Numbered from the stretch's first letter, positions 17,341 through 26,673 are shown. The stretch: DNA of 64,000 nt from F22 sp963678855 (GCA_963678855.1 OY787448.1:2480001-2544000), one strand, 5' to 3'. Program-made: numbers and translations. The notes: generated from the letters alone by a model not told the origin.

Positions 17341-18630
17341 ATGACAAAAAAAGAAAATTGGAAAACAGGAACGAAATGCGTTCAAGCAGGCTGGGAGCCT
17401 AAGAAAGGAGAGCCTCGCCAAGTCCCTATTTATCAAAGTACAACATTTAAATACGAGACAAGCGACCAAATGGCACGACTTTTTGATTTAGAAGAGTCGG
17501 GTTATTTCTATTCGCGTTTGCAAAACCCAACAACAGATGCTGTTGCTGCGAAGATTTGTGCTCTAGAAGGTGGATTTGCAGCTATGACTACAAGTAGTGG
17601 ACAAGCTGCTTTGTTTTTTGCAATTTTGAATTTGTGTGAGGCAGGTGACCATTTTGTATGTTCTAACGCTATTTATGGTGGCACGTATAATCTGTTTTCT
17701 GTGACACTTAAGAAACTAGGAATTGAAGTTACATTTGTACCAATTTCTTGTACAGAGGAAGATCTAGCTGCTGCTATTCAACCCAATACTAAATTAATTT
17801 TTGGTGAAGTACTTACTAATCCTACTGTACAAGTCTTAGATATTGAACTCTACGCAAAAGTAGCTCATGAACACGGTTTACCTCTAGTTGTAGATAATAC
17901 TTTCCCAACACCAATCCTATGTCAACCTATAGAGTGGGGAGCAGACATTGTGGTACATTCTACAACTAAATATATGGATGGACATGCTGCGCAAGTAGGA
18001 GGTTGTATCGTTGATAGTGGTAATTTTGATTGGGATGCGCACTCGGGCAGATTTCCAGGTCTTACTGAGCCAGATCCGTCTTATCATGGACTTGTTTATA
18101 CTAAAGCTTTTGGTAAAGCGGCATTTATAACGAAAGCAACTGCACAGTTGATGCGTGATTTAGGTAGTACAATGTCTCCACAGAATGCATTTATCTTAAA
18201 CTTAGGGTTGGAAACTTTGCACCTACGTATGAAGCAACATTCCAAGAATGCACAAGTTATTGCTGAGTTCCTAGAGAATCACCCTAAGGTCGCTTGGGTA
18301 AAATATCCAGGGCTAGATAGTGATGATTATTATGAGTTGGGTAAGAAATATTTACCGAAAGGAGCAAGTGGTGTGATTTCATTTGGACTCAAAGGTGGTC
18401 GTGAAAATAGTATATCATTTATTGATCAATTAGAACTTGTTTCTATTGTTACTCACGTAGCAGATGCTAGAAGTAGTATCTTACATCCAGCGAGCCATAC
18501 TCAGCGTCAGCTCTCTGAACAACAACTCAAAGAGGCAGGTGTTAACCCAGAGTTGATTCGCCTATCAGTAGGTATTGAAGATGCTCAAGATCTTGTGAAA
18601 GACTTAGAACAAGCACTGGAAAAAATCTAG
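17341..18630 (+). CDS. O-acetylhomoserine sulfhydrylase-type PLP enzyme
   Basis: A 429-residue Cys/Met-metabolism PLP-dependent enzyme (fold type I), most like O-acetylhomoserine aminocarboxypropyltransferase, which makes homocysteine from O-acetylhomoserine and sulfide. The start TKCVQAGWEPKKGEPRQVPIYQSTTF is typical (residues 11-36). SGQAALFFA binds PLP phosphate, DNTFPTP supplies the ring aspartate, and the Schiff-base lysine is Lys210 in HSTTKYMDGH. The C-terminus has VTHVADARSSILHPASHTQRQL and RLSVGIED. Methionine gamma-lyase is the main alternative. Its own promoter precedes it and the malic enzyme follows after 33 bp. Confidence 0.85.
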   Translation: MTKKENWKTGTKCVQAGWEPKKGEPRQVPIYQSTTFKYETSDQMARLFDLEESGYFYSRLQNPTTDAVAAKICALEGGFAAMTTSSGQAALFFAILNLCEAGDHFVCSNAIYGGTYNLFSVTLKKLGIEVTFVPISCTEEDLAAAIQPNTKLIFGEVLTNPTVQVLDIELYAKVAHEHGLPLVVDNTFPTPILCQPIEWGADIVVHSTTKYMDGHAAQVGGCIVDSGNFDWDAHSGRFPGLTEPDPSYHGLVYTKAFGKAAFITKATAQLMRDLGSTMSPQNAFILNLGLETLHLRMKQHSKNAQVIAEFLENHPKVAWVKYPGLDSDDYYELGKKYLPKGASGVISFGLKGGRENSISFIDQLELVSIVTHVADARSSILHPASHTQRQLSEQQLKEAGVNPELIRLSVGIEDAQDLVKDLEQALEKI

Positions 18631-18663
18631 CAATCAAACTACATCTAAATTGAAATAAAAAAC

Positions 18664-20976
18664 ATGACTAAAAAAAAGATTACAAAAGAGGCTGCCCTGA
18701 ACTATCATAGTTCGGGCAAACCTGGTAAAATAGAGGTTATTCCTACTAAACCATATAGCACGCAAATGGATTTATCCCTAGCGTACAGTCCTGGAGTAGC
18801 GGAACCTTGTCTTGAGATTAAAGACAATCTTGAAGATGTATATAAGTATACTGCTAAAGGCAATTTAGTAGCTGTAATCAGTAATGGAACAGCTGTTTTA
18901 GGACTGGGAGATATTGGTGCTGCAGCTGGTAAACCTGTGATGGAAGGTAAAGGCCTTTTGTTTAAGATTTACGCTGGTATTGATGTCTTTGATATTGAGA
19001 TTGATGAGAAAGATCCGCAGAAATTTATTGATATCGTAAAAGCTATTGCTCCTACTTTTGGTGGTATTAACTTAGAGGATATCAAAGCTCCTGAATGTTT
19101 TGAGATTGAGGAACGTTTGAAGGAAGAACTGGATATCCCTGTGATGCACGATGATCAACACGGGACTGCAATTATCTCATCTGCAGGACTACTGAATGCA
19201 CTTGAAGTGGCAGGTAAGAAAATTGATGAGATTAAGATTGTTGTTAGTGGTGCTGGTGCATCAGCTATCTCCTGTACTAAACTATATGTTGCTTTAGGAG
19301 CAAAGCGAGAGAATATTCTGATGGTAGATAGCAAGGGTGTGATCAAAGATGACCGCCCAAATCTATCTGCACAAAAGGCCATGTTTGCTACAGCACGTCG
19401 TGATGCTTCTACTTTGGAAGAGGCAATCAAAGGGGCAGATATGTTTTTAGGCCTATCTAGAGGGAATCTCTTATCTCAAGATATGGTGCGTACAATGGCA
19501 AAGGATCCAATAGTATTTGCTTTGGCAAATCCAGTACCCGAAATTAGCTATGACGATGCAATGTCAGCTCGTCCAGATGTGTTGATGGCTACAGGACGTA
19601 GTGATTATCCAAATCAAATTAACAATGTGATTGGATTCCCATATATCTTCCGTGGAGCTCTAGATGTGCACGCGTCTAAAATCAATGAGGAGATGAAGAT
19701 GGCAGCTGTTCATGCTATTGCGGCTCTTGCAAAGCAACCAGTACCTGAAGTTGTCAATGAGACGTATCAAGTAAGTAATTTGTCTTTTGGACGTGAATAT
19801 TTTATTCCTAAGCCAGTCGACCCACGCCTAGTAACAGAAGTCTCTATGGCAGTTGCTAAGGCTGCTATTGCATCTGGAGTTTCTCGTAAAGAAATCACTG
19901 ATTGGGATACGTATCAAATGGATTTACGTCAGTTGATGGGATATGAAAGTAAGTTTGCCCGTCAACTGTTTGAGACAGCTCGCCGTGACAAGAAACGTGT
20001 GGTCTTCGCAGAGTGTCACCCTAATATGATTAAAGCAGCTGTAGAAGCTAAGATTGAGGGAATCTGTGAGCCAATTCTTTTGGGTAACATAGAAGAAGTA
20101 CATGAACTTGCAGAATCCTTAGATTTAGACATTAAAGGTGTTGAAATTGTGGATATTCGTCATGCTGATGAATCTGCACGTCGTAAACGTTTTGCAGAAT
20201 ATCTTGCGGAAAAACGTGCGCGTCAGGGAGCTACATTAGCTGAAGCGAGTGATAAAATGTATGAGCGTAATTATTTTGGTATGATGATGGTTGAAATGGG
20301 TGATGCCGATGCTATCGTATGTGGTACATATACGAAGTATAGCAACACGATGAAAGTAGCCAAGGAAGTTATCGGTATTCAAGAAGGATTCAATCATTTC
20401 GCTACTATGCACATTGTCAATAGTAAAAAAGGGATGTACTTCTTGGCTGATACATTGATTAATCGTCATCCAGACACAGCAGCTTTGATTGACGTAGCTC
20501 GTCTTGCAGAAAAGACAGTACGATTCTTTAACCGTACTCCTACGATGGCCATGATATCATATAGCAACTTCGGCGCCGACCAGTACGGTAGTCCAGCTTC
20601 TGTACATGAAGCTGTAGCTCATATGCAACAAGCATATCCAGACTTAGCTATAGACGGTGAAATGCAAGTGAACTTTGCCATGGATCAAGCATTGAGAGAT
20701 GAGAAATATCCGTTTACACGTTTGAAAGATAAACGTGTAAATACTTTGGTTTTCCCAACACTAAGTGCGGCCAATGCTGGATACAAACTACTTCAGCACA
20801 TGACTGATGCTGAGATGATTGGTCCTATCCAAATGGGATTGAACAAACCTGTACACTTTACTGACACAGAAAGCAGTGTGCATGATATCTTAAATATTAC
20901 TGCTGTAGCTGTTATCGATGCGATAGTAGAGGAGAAGAAGCAGGATGGATCATGTGTTGTCTTAACTGAGAAATAA
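18664..20976 (+). CDS. maeB: NADP-dependent malic enzyme with phosphotransacetylase-like domain
   Basis: Oxidatively decarboxylates malate to pyruvate. The 770 residues are the MaeB fusion: malic enzyme N- and NAD-binding domains to about residue 430, then a phosphate acetyltransferase-like domain that in known MaeB proteins is regulatory (acetyl-CoA responsive). Motifs seen are the catalytic SLAYSPGVAEPC, TAKGNLVAVISNGTAVLGLG, GGINLEDIKAPECF, MHDDQHGTAI and the Rossmann VVSGAGASAISC. The PTA part begins around LFETARRDKKRVVFAE. The small membrane-protein gene starts 3 bp after its stop. Confidence 0.93.
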   Translation: MTKKKITKEAALNYHSSGKPGKIEVIPTKPYSTQMDLSLAYSPGVAEPCLEIKDNLEDVYKYTAKGNLVAVISNGTAVLGLGDIGAAAGKPVMEGKGLLFKIYAGIDVFDIEIDEKDPQKFIDIVKAIAPTFGGINLEDIKAPECFEIEERLKEELDIPVMHDDQHGTAIISSAGLLNALEVAGKKIDEIKIVVSGAGASAISCTKLYVALGAKRENILMVDSKGVIKDDRPNLSAQKAMFATARRDASTLEEAIKGADMFLGLSRGNLLSQDMVRTMAKDPIVFALANPVPEISYDDAMSARPDVLMATGRSDYPNQINNVIGFPYIFRGALDVHASKINEEMKMAAVHAIAALAKQPVPEVVNETYQVSNLSFGREYFIPKPVDPRLVTEVSMAVAKAAIASGVSRKEITDWDTYQMDLRQLMGYESKFARQLFETARRDKKRVVFAECHPNMIKAAVEAKIEGICEPILLGNIEEVHELAESLDLDIKGVEIVDIRHADESARRKRFAEYLAEKRARQGATLAEASDKMYERNYFGMMMVEMGDADAIVCGTYTKYSNTMKVAKEVIGIQEGFNHFATMHIVNSKKGMYFLADTLINRHPDTAALIDVARLAEKTVRFFNRTPTMAMISYSNFGADQYGSPASVHEAVAHMQQAYPDLAIDGEMQVNFAMDQALRDEKYPFTRLKDKRVNTLVFPTLSAANAGYKLLQHMTDAEMIGPIQMGLNKPVHFTDTESSVHDILNITAVAVIDAIVEEKKQDGSCVVLTEK

Positions 20977-20979
20977 ACA

Positions 20980-21159
20980 ATGAGTAAACGTAAGAAGTTA
21001 TCTTCTTCACAGATAGTATGCATTGTGCTGCTTTGGCTCATGGTATGTGCCTATATTGCAACGCATGCCAAAAATGTAGATGGCCCTCTGATAGCAACAT
21101 TGTTGCTATCAGGGGCTTTCGTATTTCTGCCAATTTATAAGCAGATGCGGAAGAAGTGA
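20980..21159 (+). CDS. Small two-helix membrane protein (59 residues)
   Basis: Starts ATG AGT AAA CGT three bases after the maeB stop. The N-terminus is basic (MSKRKKLSSS), then a hydrophobic helix VCIVLLWLMVCAYIATHA, a short polar loop (KNVDGP) and a second helix LIATLLLSGAFVFLPIY, ending with the basic QMRKK. This is a hairpin membrane protein with both ends probably cytoplasmic. No family recognised. Tight spacing to maeB and 21 bp to the next membrane-protein gene point to an operon. Confidence 0.7.
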   Translation: MSKRKKLSSSQIVCIVLLWLMVCAYIATHAKNVDGPLIATLLLSGAFVFLPIYKQMRKK

Positions 21160-21180
21160 GTATAAGTAATAATAATTGAA

Positions 21181-22821
21181 ATGGAAAACAAAACTATCAT
21201 TAACAAATGTGCCCCATATGGAAATTGGATGGCATGGGGAATTTTTCTAGCTGTTTTAATAGTGTTTGGCCTATGTACCTTTTATAGTCCAATGTATTGG
21301 GATGATTATATGCATGGGCCTATTCGTGATATCAATCATCAATATACAGGAGAAGTTATTAGCAGTTGGAGCGATTGTCTGCACCAGTCTATTTATTATT
21401 ATTGGCATGGTAATGAAGGACGTTTTCTAATTAATGCATTGATTCCATCGGCATTCATATATATGTTGCCTAGTTACATAATGAATAGCGCACATGTTAT
21501 TATTTGGGTATTGCTTTCCTATGCTATTGCTATAAATGTGTTGACTGAAGAACAAAGGAAAAATAAAGGAGTTCTTTTAGCTGTTATGGCCTTGTCTGCA
21601 TTATTATTCTTCACTTTACAGATGCCAAAAGAAAAAACGTTCTTTTGGAAAATGGGCGCTTTTAATTACATGTGGGCAGGTGTAATCAACTTGTTTTACT
21701 TTTATTTGGTAGACAAAAAGAATTGGAGTTTATATGTTATGATACCTTTATCCTTTTTGGCAGGAGCAACTACAGAGGCATACGCTGTACCAATGGGGAT
21801 TATGCTTGGGTTGATGTTTTTGATGAAACCTAGTTGGCGTACATTTTGGTTAGGACTTTTTGTAGCTATAGGAGCTGCAACGATAATTTTAGCACCATCA
21901 ACTTTGGCTCGGTTGGAGGAAGCTAAAACATTGACAAGCAGCTACATTTACAATGTCGTTAGAGGAATTGCTAGACTTGTTGTCTATGTACATATGTTTG
22001 ATTTAGCAATTTTGTGGTTAACTATATTGTTTTTCCGTAATCGAAAGAAATGCCTTGTTTTCCTTCAAGTAAATAAAAGGTTATTTGCTTTGCTAGTAGG
22101 ATTCATTTTTGTTAATTGTTTTGCTGGGATTTCTAATGGTTCAGGGCCAAGAATGTATTTCCCAGTACAGTTGTTTTCCGCAATTCTATTGATAAGATTG
22201 TATCTCGCTTCTGATTTTTCTAATCGCACATATAAATATATTCAAGGTGCCTTATTAGTCTGTTTTATAGGGATTTCTGTATACTGGGTTCCTAGTTCAA
22301 TTAGAAGATATCATCAGATAACATTAGAGAATGAGAGTATTGTGAATACTAAAGATGGTGTTGTTTTAGCAGAGGATAATTTTATAGGTGTAAATCCTAA
22401 CTCCCTGTACAACCAGAAGACGCCAATAGTTCTAGGACAGAAGTTGCCTATTACAGGTTTGCGCTCTGAATTATACACAGACTTATATTTAAAGGATACC
22501 TTTTGTGAAGATGCACAAGAGATTAGCCCTCAGGTATATTATAAGCCATCATGTAATGATTGTATTGTATATAAGCTTTCTGACGGTGAAAAGATTCCTA
22601 CTGGTTTTGATTTACATGTATCATTAAATAATCAATTCAAAGCATTCTCTATTGTTTCCAAATACGTATACAAGAACTCTTCAACAAGTACAATTGACTG
22701 TGCTCCTATAACAACAAAAAAAGGTAATAGATATGTAGTGGCAAGGGCATGGAATGTTTTACCACTGCAGATTATTACAGCAGCCAAGCCCTTATATATT
22801 AAACCAAAATTTAGACGATGA
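21181..22821 (+). CDS. Multi-pass membrane protein (DUF6056-like, possible glycosyltransferase-type)
   Basis: A 546-residue integral membrane protein with about 10 hydrophobic helices in the first 370 residues and a C-terminal soluble domain of about 170 residues. Near the N-terminus, after the first helix, it has MYWDDYMHGP and later YYWHGNEGRFLINAL, an arrangement of acidic residues resembling the GT-C/DUF6056 group of lipid-linked sugar transferases. PKEKTFFWKMGAFNYMWAG is another characteristic loop. I cannot assign a donor or acceptor. It probably belongs with the preceding small membrane protein. Confidence 0.6.
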   Translation: MENKTIINKCAPYGNWMAWGIFLAVLIVFGLCTFYSPMYWDDYMHGPIRDINHQYTGEVISSWSDCLHQSIYYYWHGNEGRFLINALIPSAFIYMLPSYIMNSAHVIIWVLLSYAIAINVLTEEQRKNKGVLLAVMALSALLFFTLQMPKEKTFFWKMGAFNYMWAGVINLFYFYLVDKKNWSLYVMIPLSFLAGATTEAYAVPMGIMLGLMFLMKPSWRTFWLGLFVAIGAATIILAPSTLARLEEAKTLTSSYIYNVVRGIARLVVYVHMFDLAILWLTILFFRNRKKCLVFLQVNKRLFALLVGFIFVNCFAGISNGSGPRMYFPVQLFSAILLIRLYLASDFSNRTYKYIQGALLVCFIGISVYWVPSSIRRYHQITLENESIVNTKDGVVLAEDNFIGVNPNSLYNQKTPIVLGQKLPITGLRSELYTDLYLKDTFCEDAQEISPQVYYKPSCNDCIVYKLSDGEKIPTGFDLHVSLNNQFKAFSIVSKYVYKNSSTSTIDCAPITTKKGNRYVVARAWNVLPLQIITAAKPLYIKPKFRR

Positions 22822-22852
22822 TAAGGCTTAAATCTCATTAAGATATAATTCA

Positions 22853-23455
22853 ATGAATAATACAACATTCAAACGCCCAGAAAGCGTTACCGTATACTGT
22901 GCCTCAAGCACACAGATAGCCGAGAAATATAATGAATATGCCCGTGTATTGGGTAGATTACTAGCTGAAAATGATATACGCTTGATTAACGGTGCAGGCA
23001 ATATGGGACTCATGTCCTTGACCACCGATGCCGTGTTAGAAGCTGGTGGAAAAGCAACTGGTATCATTCCACAGTTCATGGTTGATAATAACTGGCATCA
23101 CACTGATATGACCGAACTTATTATCGTTGATTCTATGCATGAACGTAAACAGGAATTGGCACATAGGGCGGATGCGTTAATCGCTTTACCAGGTGGTCCT
23201 GGAACTTTTGAGGAATTGACTGAGGTGATAACCATGAAGCAATTGGGACTGATTAATAAGCCAATTATTATTGTCAATATAGATGGATATTATGAACCTT
23301 TGCTAGAAATGTATGAGCAAGCTATTTCTGAAAAGTTTATGCATGAAGCTTATCGCAAGTTGTGGCAAGTAGCAAGTACTCCAGAAGAAGCTGTGTACTT
23401 GCTTTTACAAGAGCCCGTATGGGATCCATCTCACAGTAAATTTGCAAAGATGTAA
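22853..23455 (+). CDS. LOG-family nucleotide phosphoribohydrolase
   Basis: A 200-residue Rossmann-like protein of the TIGR00730/LOG family, whose members cleave cytokinin riboside 5'-monophosphates or related nucleotides to base and ribose-5-phosphate. The core motif PGGPGTFEELTEV is at about residues 102-114, preceded by MHERKQELAHRADALIALP; LINGAGNMGLM near residues 43-53 is the N-terminal phosphate loop. Bacterial substrates are poorly known, but AMP-like nucleotides are likely. It starts 31 bp after the membrane-protein stop. Confidence 0.85.
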   Translation: MNNTTFKRPESVTVYCASSTQIAEKYNEYARVLGRLLAENDIRLINGAGNMGLMSLTTDAVLEAGGKATGIIPQFMVDNNWHHTDMTELIIVDSMHERKQELAHRADALIALPGGPGTFEELTEVITMKQLGLINKPIIIVNIDGYYEPLLEMYEQAISEKFMHEAYRKLWQVASTPEEAVYLLLQEPVWDPSHSKFAKM

Positions 23456-23495
23456 TACATAATTGTATTTGGTACAAAAAAATCAAGCTCATTAT

Positions 23496-23526
23496 TTTGA
23501 TTATTGAGAAAAATGATGTAGCTTTG
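23496..23526 (+). promoter_or_regulatory. Rubredoxin promoter
   Basis: TTTG (23496-23499) and TAGCTTTG (23519-23526) are 19 bp apart, matching both consensus boxes. The predicted start leaves a leader of roughly 97 nt before the ATG. Confidence 0.7.
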
Positions 23527-23630
23527 GACTAGAAAATTAGTAAGGCTTTTCATAGTCTATACAGTGAAAGGTGTTGCTAACTCTAAAAGTGAACAATTAA
23601 CTTAATCATTAACGATAAAAGTAAATCATT

Positions 23631-23792
23631 ATGAAGTACGTATGCACAGTATGCGATTGGGTATATGACCCAGCAGTAGGTGATCCAGAAGGTGGTATTG
23701 AACCAGGAACAGCATTTGAGGATATTCCAGACGATTGGGTATGTCCACTTTGTGGTGTTGGTAAAGAAGATTTTGAGCCAGTAGAAGAGTAA
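23631..23792 (+). CDS. Rubredoxin
   Basis: A 53-residue mononuclear iron redox protein. It has the two CxxC knuckles: VCTVCDWVYDP (Cys5 and Cys8) and WVCPLCGVGKEDF (about Cys38 and Cys41), which bind one Fe in an FeS4 site. PEGGIEPGTAFEDIPDDW between them is typical. In anaerobes rubredoxin feeds electrons to oxygen- and peroxide-reducing proteins. It is a single-gene unit with its own promoter and terminator. Confidence 0.95.
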   Translation: MKYVCTVCDWVYDPAVGDPEGGIEPGTAFEDIPDDWVCPLCGVGKEDFEPVEE

Positions 23793-23814
23793 ATCCATCT
23801 TGCTTAAAAAATAA

Positions 23815-23858
23815 AGGTGTATCGGAGCATTATGCAACGATACACCTCTTTTTTATTT
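23815..23858 (+). terminator. Terminator after rubredoxin
   Basis: AGGTGTATCG (23815-23824) pairs perfectly with CGATACACCT (23838-23847), followed by CTTTTTTATTTT. It sits between convergent genes and could serve only the + strand well. Confidence 0.85.
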
Positions 23859-23869
23859 TGATGACTTCC

Positions 23870-24844
23870 TTATAGTTTTACATCTGTAGGTTTTATCCAT
23901 TTAAGCTTAATCAATAGCAGTGTGAAGATACCTGTTAACAGAGTAGGGAGTATAATGTGACATGTGCCGATTGCAACTAAAATATATGGGACACCGTGGC
24001 CAGCAGCTTCCATGGCTTCCAGAGTTCCAAACTGACCGACAAATCCACTTGTACCCATTCCTGAACCTATAGGTGTGTTCTCTAAGCGAAATACCACTGT
24101 GGCAATAGGAGCAGTAATTGCTCCAGCAACTGTCGGAGGAATCCATATGCGCCAATTCTTCATAATATTCGGCATTTGCAACATGGATGTGCCTAGACTT
24201 TGAGATAAGAAGCCACCCAAGCCATTTACAGTGAGTCCCATAACTGCAAAGCCAAACATTTGTGCAGAACAACCTACTGTTGCTGCACCAGCTGCTAGAC
24301 CGCCTAAGCTTAACATGATACCTATAGCAGCACTTGAAATCGGTAAAGTAAGTGCCATCCCCATTAAGACAGCAACTACAATACTCATCCAAAACGGCTG
24401 TAACATGGTAGCTGATTCGACTAGTTGTCCGAAAGCAGTCATCATCTCCTGAATATATGGACCGACAAAATATCCCACTAAACTACCAGCTACAATCGTT
24501 ACGGTAGGAGTGACTAAGATATCAACTTTTGTTTTTTGACTGACAAGACGTCCTAGCTCAGTACCTGCTATGGCTGCTAAATACGCTCCAACAGGTCCTC
24601 CGATACTTCCTCCAATCGCACCAGGAATTAATGTAGATAAAACGACAAGTGTTGGTGCTTTCAGACCATATGCTATTGCTGCAGCAATAGCAGGACCAGT
24701 CAAAGCTTTTGCTGCTGGCCATACTGTTTCATGCAAAAAAGGGATGCCAAGCTTGAGTCCGATAATATTTAAAATGCTACCGATAATCAATGAAGCGAAG
24801 AGGCCATATGTCATGGAGCTCAGTGTACGGATGAAATAATTCAT
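23870..24844 (-). CDS. PTS IIC-type membrane transporter (PTS_EIIC_2/PfoR-like)
   Basis: A 324-residue polytopic inner-membrane protein resembling the PF13303 group annotated as PTS sugar transporter subunit IIC. It is rich in Gly and Ala, with repeated small-residue helices such as GAIGGSIGGPVGAYLAAIAG and LPISSAAIGIMLSLGGLAAGA. No IIA or IIB domain is fused and none lies nearby, and full PTS systems are rare in Bacteroidales. It may therefore be a phosphotransferase-independent permease or a sensor of the PfoR kind. It is 11 bp downstream of the TSCPD gene, so both are probably one transcript. Confidence 0.7.
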   Translation of the reverse strand: MNYFIRTLSSMTYGLFASLIIGSILNIIGLKLGIPFLHETVWPAAKALTGPAIAAAIAYGLKAPTLVVLSTLIPGAIGGSIGGPVGAYLAAIAGTELGRLVSQKTKVDILVTPTVTIVAGSLVGYFVGPYIQEMMTAFGQLVESATMLQPFWMSIVVAVLMGMALTLPISSAAIGIMLSLGGLAAGAATVGCSAQMFGFAVMGLTVNGLGGFLSQSLGTSMLQMPNIMKNWRIWIPPTVAGAITAPIATVVFRLENTPIGSGMGTSGFVGQFGTLEAMEAAGHGVPYILVAIGTCHIILPTLLTGIFTLLLIKLKWIKPTDVKL

Positions 24845-24855
24845 AAGTTACATTT

Positions 24856-25149
24856 TTAATATCCCATTACCTTAAGTGCTTGCGCAAGTTGATCAGGGCA
24901 TGAAGTACTTTTCGATTTACAGGTTGTTCCTTCTAGTTTCTTGATAACTTGCTCAGGAGTCATTCCTTCTACAAGCGCAGCGATACCCTTTAGGTTGCCA
25001 TCACATCCTCCGTGGAATTTAACTGTGTCAAGTAGGCCATCTACTACGGTCAAATCAATTTGTTTACTGCAGGTACCTACAGTTTGATATCTAAAACCAT
25101 GCACCCTCTTTGTTGAAAGTTCTGGTTTTTTCGTTGTAAAAATACTCAT
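24856..25149 (-). CDS. TSCPD domain protein (TIGR03905 type)
   Basis: A 97-residue protein whose name-giving motif TSCPDQLAQAL is near the C-terminus. A TVGTCSKQIDLTVVDG segment and FHGGCDGN come first; the conserved cysteines suggest metal or nucleotide binding, as in the C-terminal domain of some class II ribonucleotide reductases. The start MSIFTTKK at 25149 is preferred: the promoter's -7 box (25198-25205) lies between it and the upstream ATG at 25218. Role unknown. Confidence 0.75.
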   Translation of the reverse strand: MSIFTTKKPELSTKRVHGFRYQTVGTCSKQIDLTVVDGLLDTVKFHGGCDGNLKGIAALVEGMTPEQVIKKLEGTTCKSKSTSCPDQLAQALKVMGY

Positions 25150-25197
25150 TCTAATATATCCTATTGTGTTTATTCTATAATTGCTTGCAAATATACC

Positions 25198-25205
25198 ACT
25201 ATTCG
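25198..25205 (-). promoter_or_regulatory. -7 box of the TSCPD-IIC unit
   Basis: CAAATATA on the + strand reads TATATTTG on the minus strand. It is 49 bp upstream of the chosen start codon. Confidence 0.6.
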
Positions 25206-25225
25206 AGTTGCTCTCCAAATATTCT

Positions 25226-25266
25226 AAAAAAAACGAGAGCTACACATCCGAAGATGTACAACTCTC
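25226..25266 (-). terminator. Terminator after asnA
   Basis: A GAGAG...ACATC / GATGT...CTCTC hairpin with internal mismatches is preceded on the + strand by eight As, which become the T-run on the minus strand. Confidence 0.65.
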
Positions 25267-25298
25267 ATTTAAAATTATCAAGGACTTTCTTTAGTCTA

Positions 25299-26336
25299 TT
25301 AAATTAGTGGCATGCCATGTTCAGCACATTCTTTCCGCATATGTTCTGGCCAGATACTAGCTTGGATTTCACCAATATGCGCTTTACGAAGCAAGAACAT
25401 ACAAAGACGGCTTTGACCGATACCTCCACCAATTGACAGTGGCAACGTACCTTCTAGCAGACGCTTGTGAAAATATAGTTCAGCACGAGCTTCTTCACCA
25501 CTTGATTTTAGTTGAGCTTCCAATGCTGCTTTATCCACACGGATACCCATACTAGAGATTTCGAAACTTTGTTCCAGTATTGGGTTCCAAAGTAGAATAT
25601 CTCCATTTAGCCCAGGTAGACCATTCTCACCAGCAGTTGTATAATCATCATAATCAGGAGCACGTCCATCATGCTTTTCACCGTCACCAAGGGGACCACC
25701 AATACCCATCACAAACACAGCGCCATATTCTTTACAAATGACAGTTTCACGCTCTTTTGGAGTCATATCTGGATATTTTTTACGAAGTTCTTCAGCGTGT
25801 ATGAACAAGATATCATCTGGTAGCTGTGGCTTAATAGCTGGGAACATCTCGTACACAAGATACTCAGTACGACGAATTGCTGCATAGATACGAGATACGA
25901 TATCCTTTAGGAATTCAGGATTACGTTCTTCTGCAGACATTACACGTTCCCAGTCCCACTGGTCTACATATAATGAGTGTAGGTTGCCTAGTTCTTCATC
26001 TGGACGTATAGCATTCATGTCTGTATAAATACCATAGCCAGATTCTATGTTATAATCTGCAAGAGTCAAGCGTTTCCATTTAGCTAGAGAATGTACTACC
26101 TCAGCAGTTGCTTCGTTAAGATCTTTAATAGGGAATGCAACAGGGCGTTCGATTCCGTTCAAATCATCATTGATACCCATCCCCTTCAATACAAATAAAG
26201 GAGCAGTAACACGACGCAACTTCAATTCAGCAGAAAGATTCTGTTGAAAAAACTCTTTGATCTTGTGGATACCTAGTTCTGTTTGTGGCAAATCTAACAA
26301 AGCCTTATATCCAGCAGGTTTGAATAAATAACTCAT
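25299..26336 (-). CDS. asnA: Aspartate-ammonia ligase
   Basis: The ammonia-dependent asparagine synthetase (aspartate + NH3 + ATP to asparagine), a class II aminoacyl-tRNA-synthetase-like fold acting as a dimer. The 345 residues match the family. Motifs seen: KWKRLTLADYNIESGYGIYTDM with the arginine-rich RPDEELGNLHSLYVDQWDWE following, FVMGIGGPLGDGEKHDGRAPDYDDY, and the C-terminal LSIGGGIGQSRLCM. Its own promoter is at 26384-26391. It is transcribed in the same direction as hcp but a terminator separates the two. Confidence 0.95.
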   Translation of the reverse strand: MSYLFKPAGYKALLDLPQTELGIHKIKEFFQQNLSAELKLRRVTAPLFVLKGMGINDDLNGIERPVAFPIKDLNEATAEVVHSLAKWKRLTLADYNIESGYGIYTDMNAIRPDEELGNLHSLYVDQWDWERVMSAEERNPEFLKDIVSRIYAAIRRTEYLVYEMFPAIKPQLPDDILFIHAEELRKKYPDMTPKERETVICKEYGAVFVMGIGGPLGDGEKHDGRAPDYDDYTTAGENGLPGLNGDILLWNPILEQSFEISSMGIRVDKAALEAQLKSSGEEARAELYFHKRLLEGTLPLSIGGGIGQSRLCMFLLRKAHIGEIQASIWPEHMRKECAEHGMPLI

Positions 26337-26383
26337 GGTGATATATTGTTTTGATATTATGTGTATTTGTTTTCTTTATGATG

Positions 26384-26391
26384 CAAATATA
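26384..26391 (-). promoter_or_regulatory. asnA -7 box
   Basis: CAAATATA on + reads TATATTTG on -, 48 bp before the asnA start codon. Confidence 0.6.
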
Positions 26392-26600
26392 GGTATAATA
26401 ACGACATAAAGGAATTTTGTTTCTCCTTTTTTTTCGCTTTAAGAGTATTTATACTTTCCTGCTTCGATGCATTATAGAAGGCCTACACTGCTTACTTCAC
26501 TTGACAATGCAGGCACGTACTTATCCCGAGATGCTGGCAAAATCTGGGAAAAGATTAACCAATGCAATGGACAGTTTGATCGTGTCAATGATATACAAAT

Positions 26601-26635
26601 AAAAAAGGGCTTTGCCGATAAGACAAAGCCTTTTT
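26601..26635 (-). terminator. Terminator after hcp (symmetrical)
   Basis: GGCTTTG (26608-26614) pairs with CAAAGCC (26624-26630), extended by A-run and T-run pairs; As before and Ts after make it usable in both directions. It lies 39 bp past the hcp stop. Confidence 0.85.
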
Positions 26636-26673
26636 ACCCATATAATTATCAATCGAAGTCTGAAAAATCTTCT

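Larger units (their letters stand above)
26337..26673. other. asnA-hcp spacer
   Basis: Contains the asnA -7 box near 26384 and the hcp terminator at 26601-26635. No gene is supported between them; short open frames here overlap the terminator and lack family features. Confidence 0.6.
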
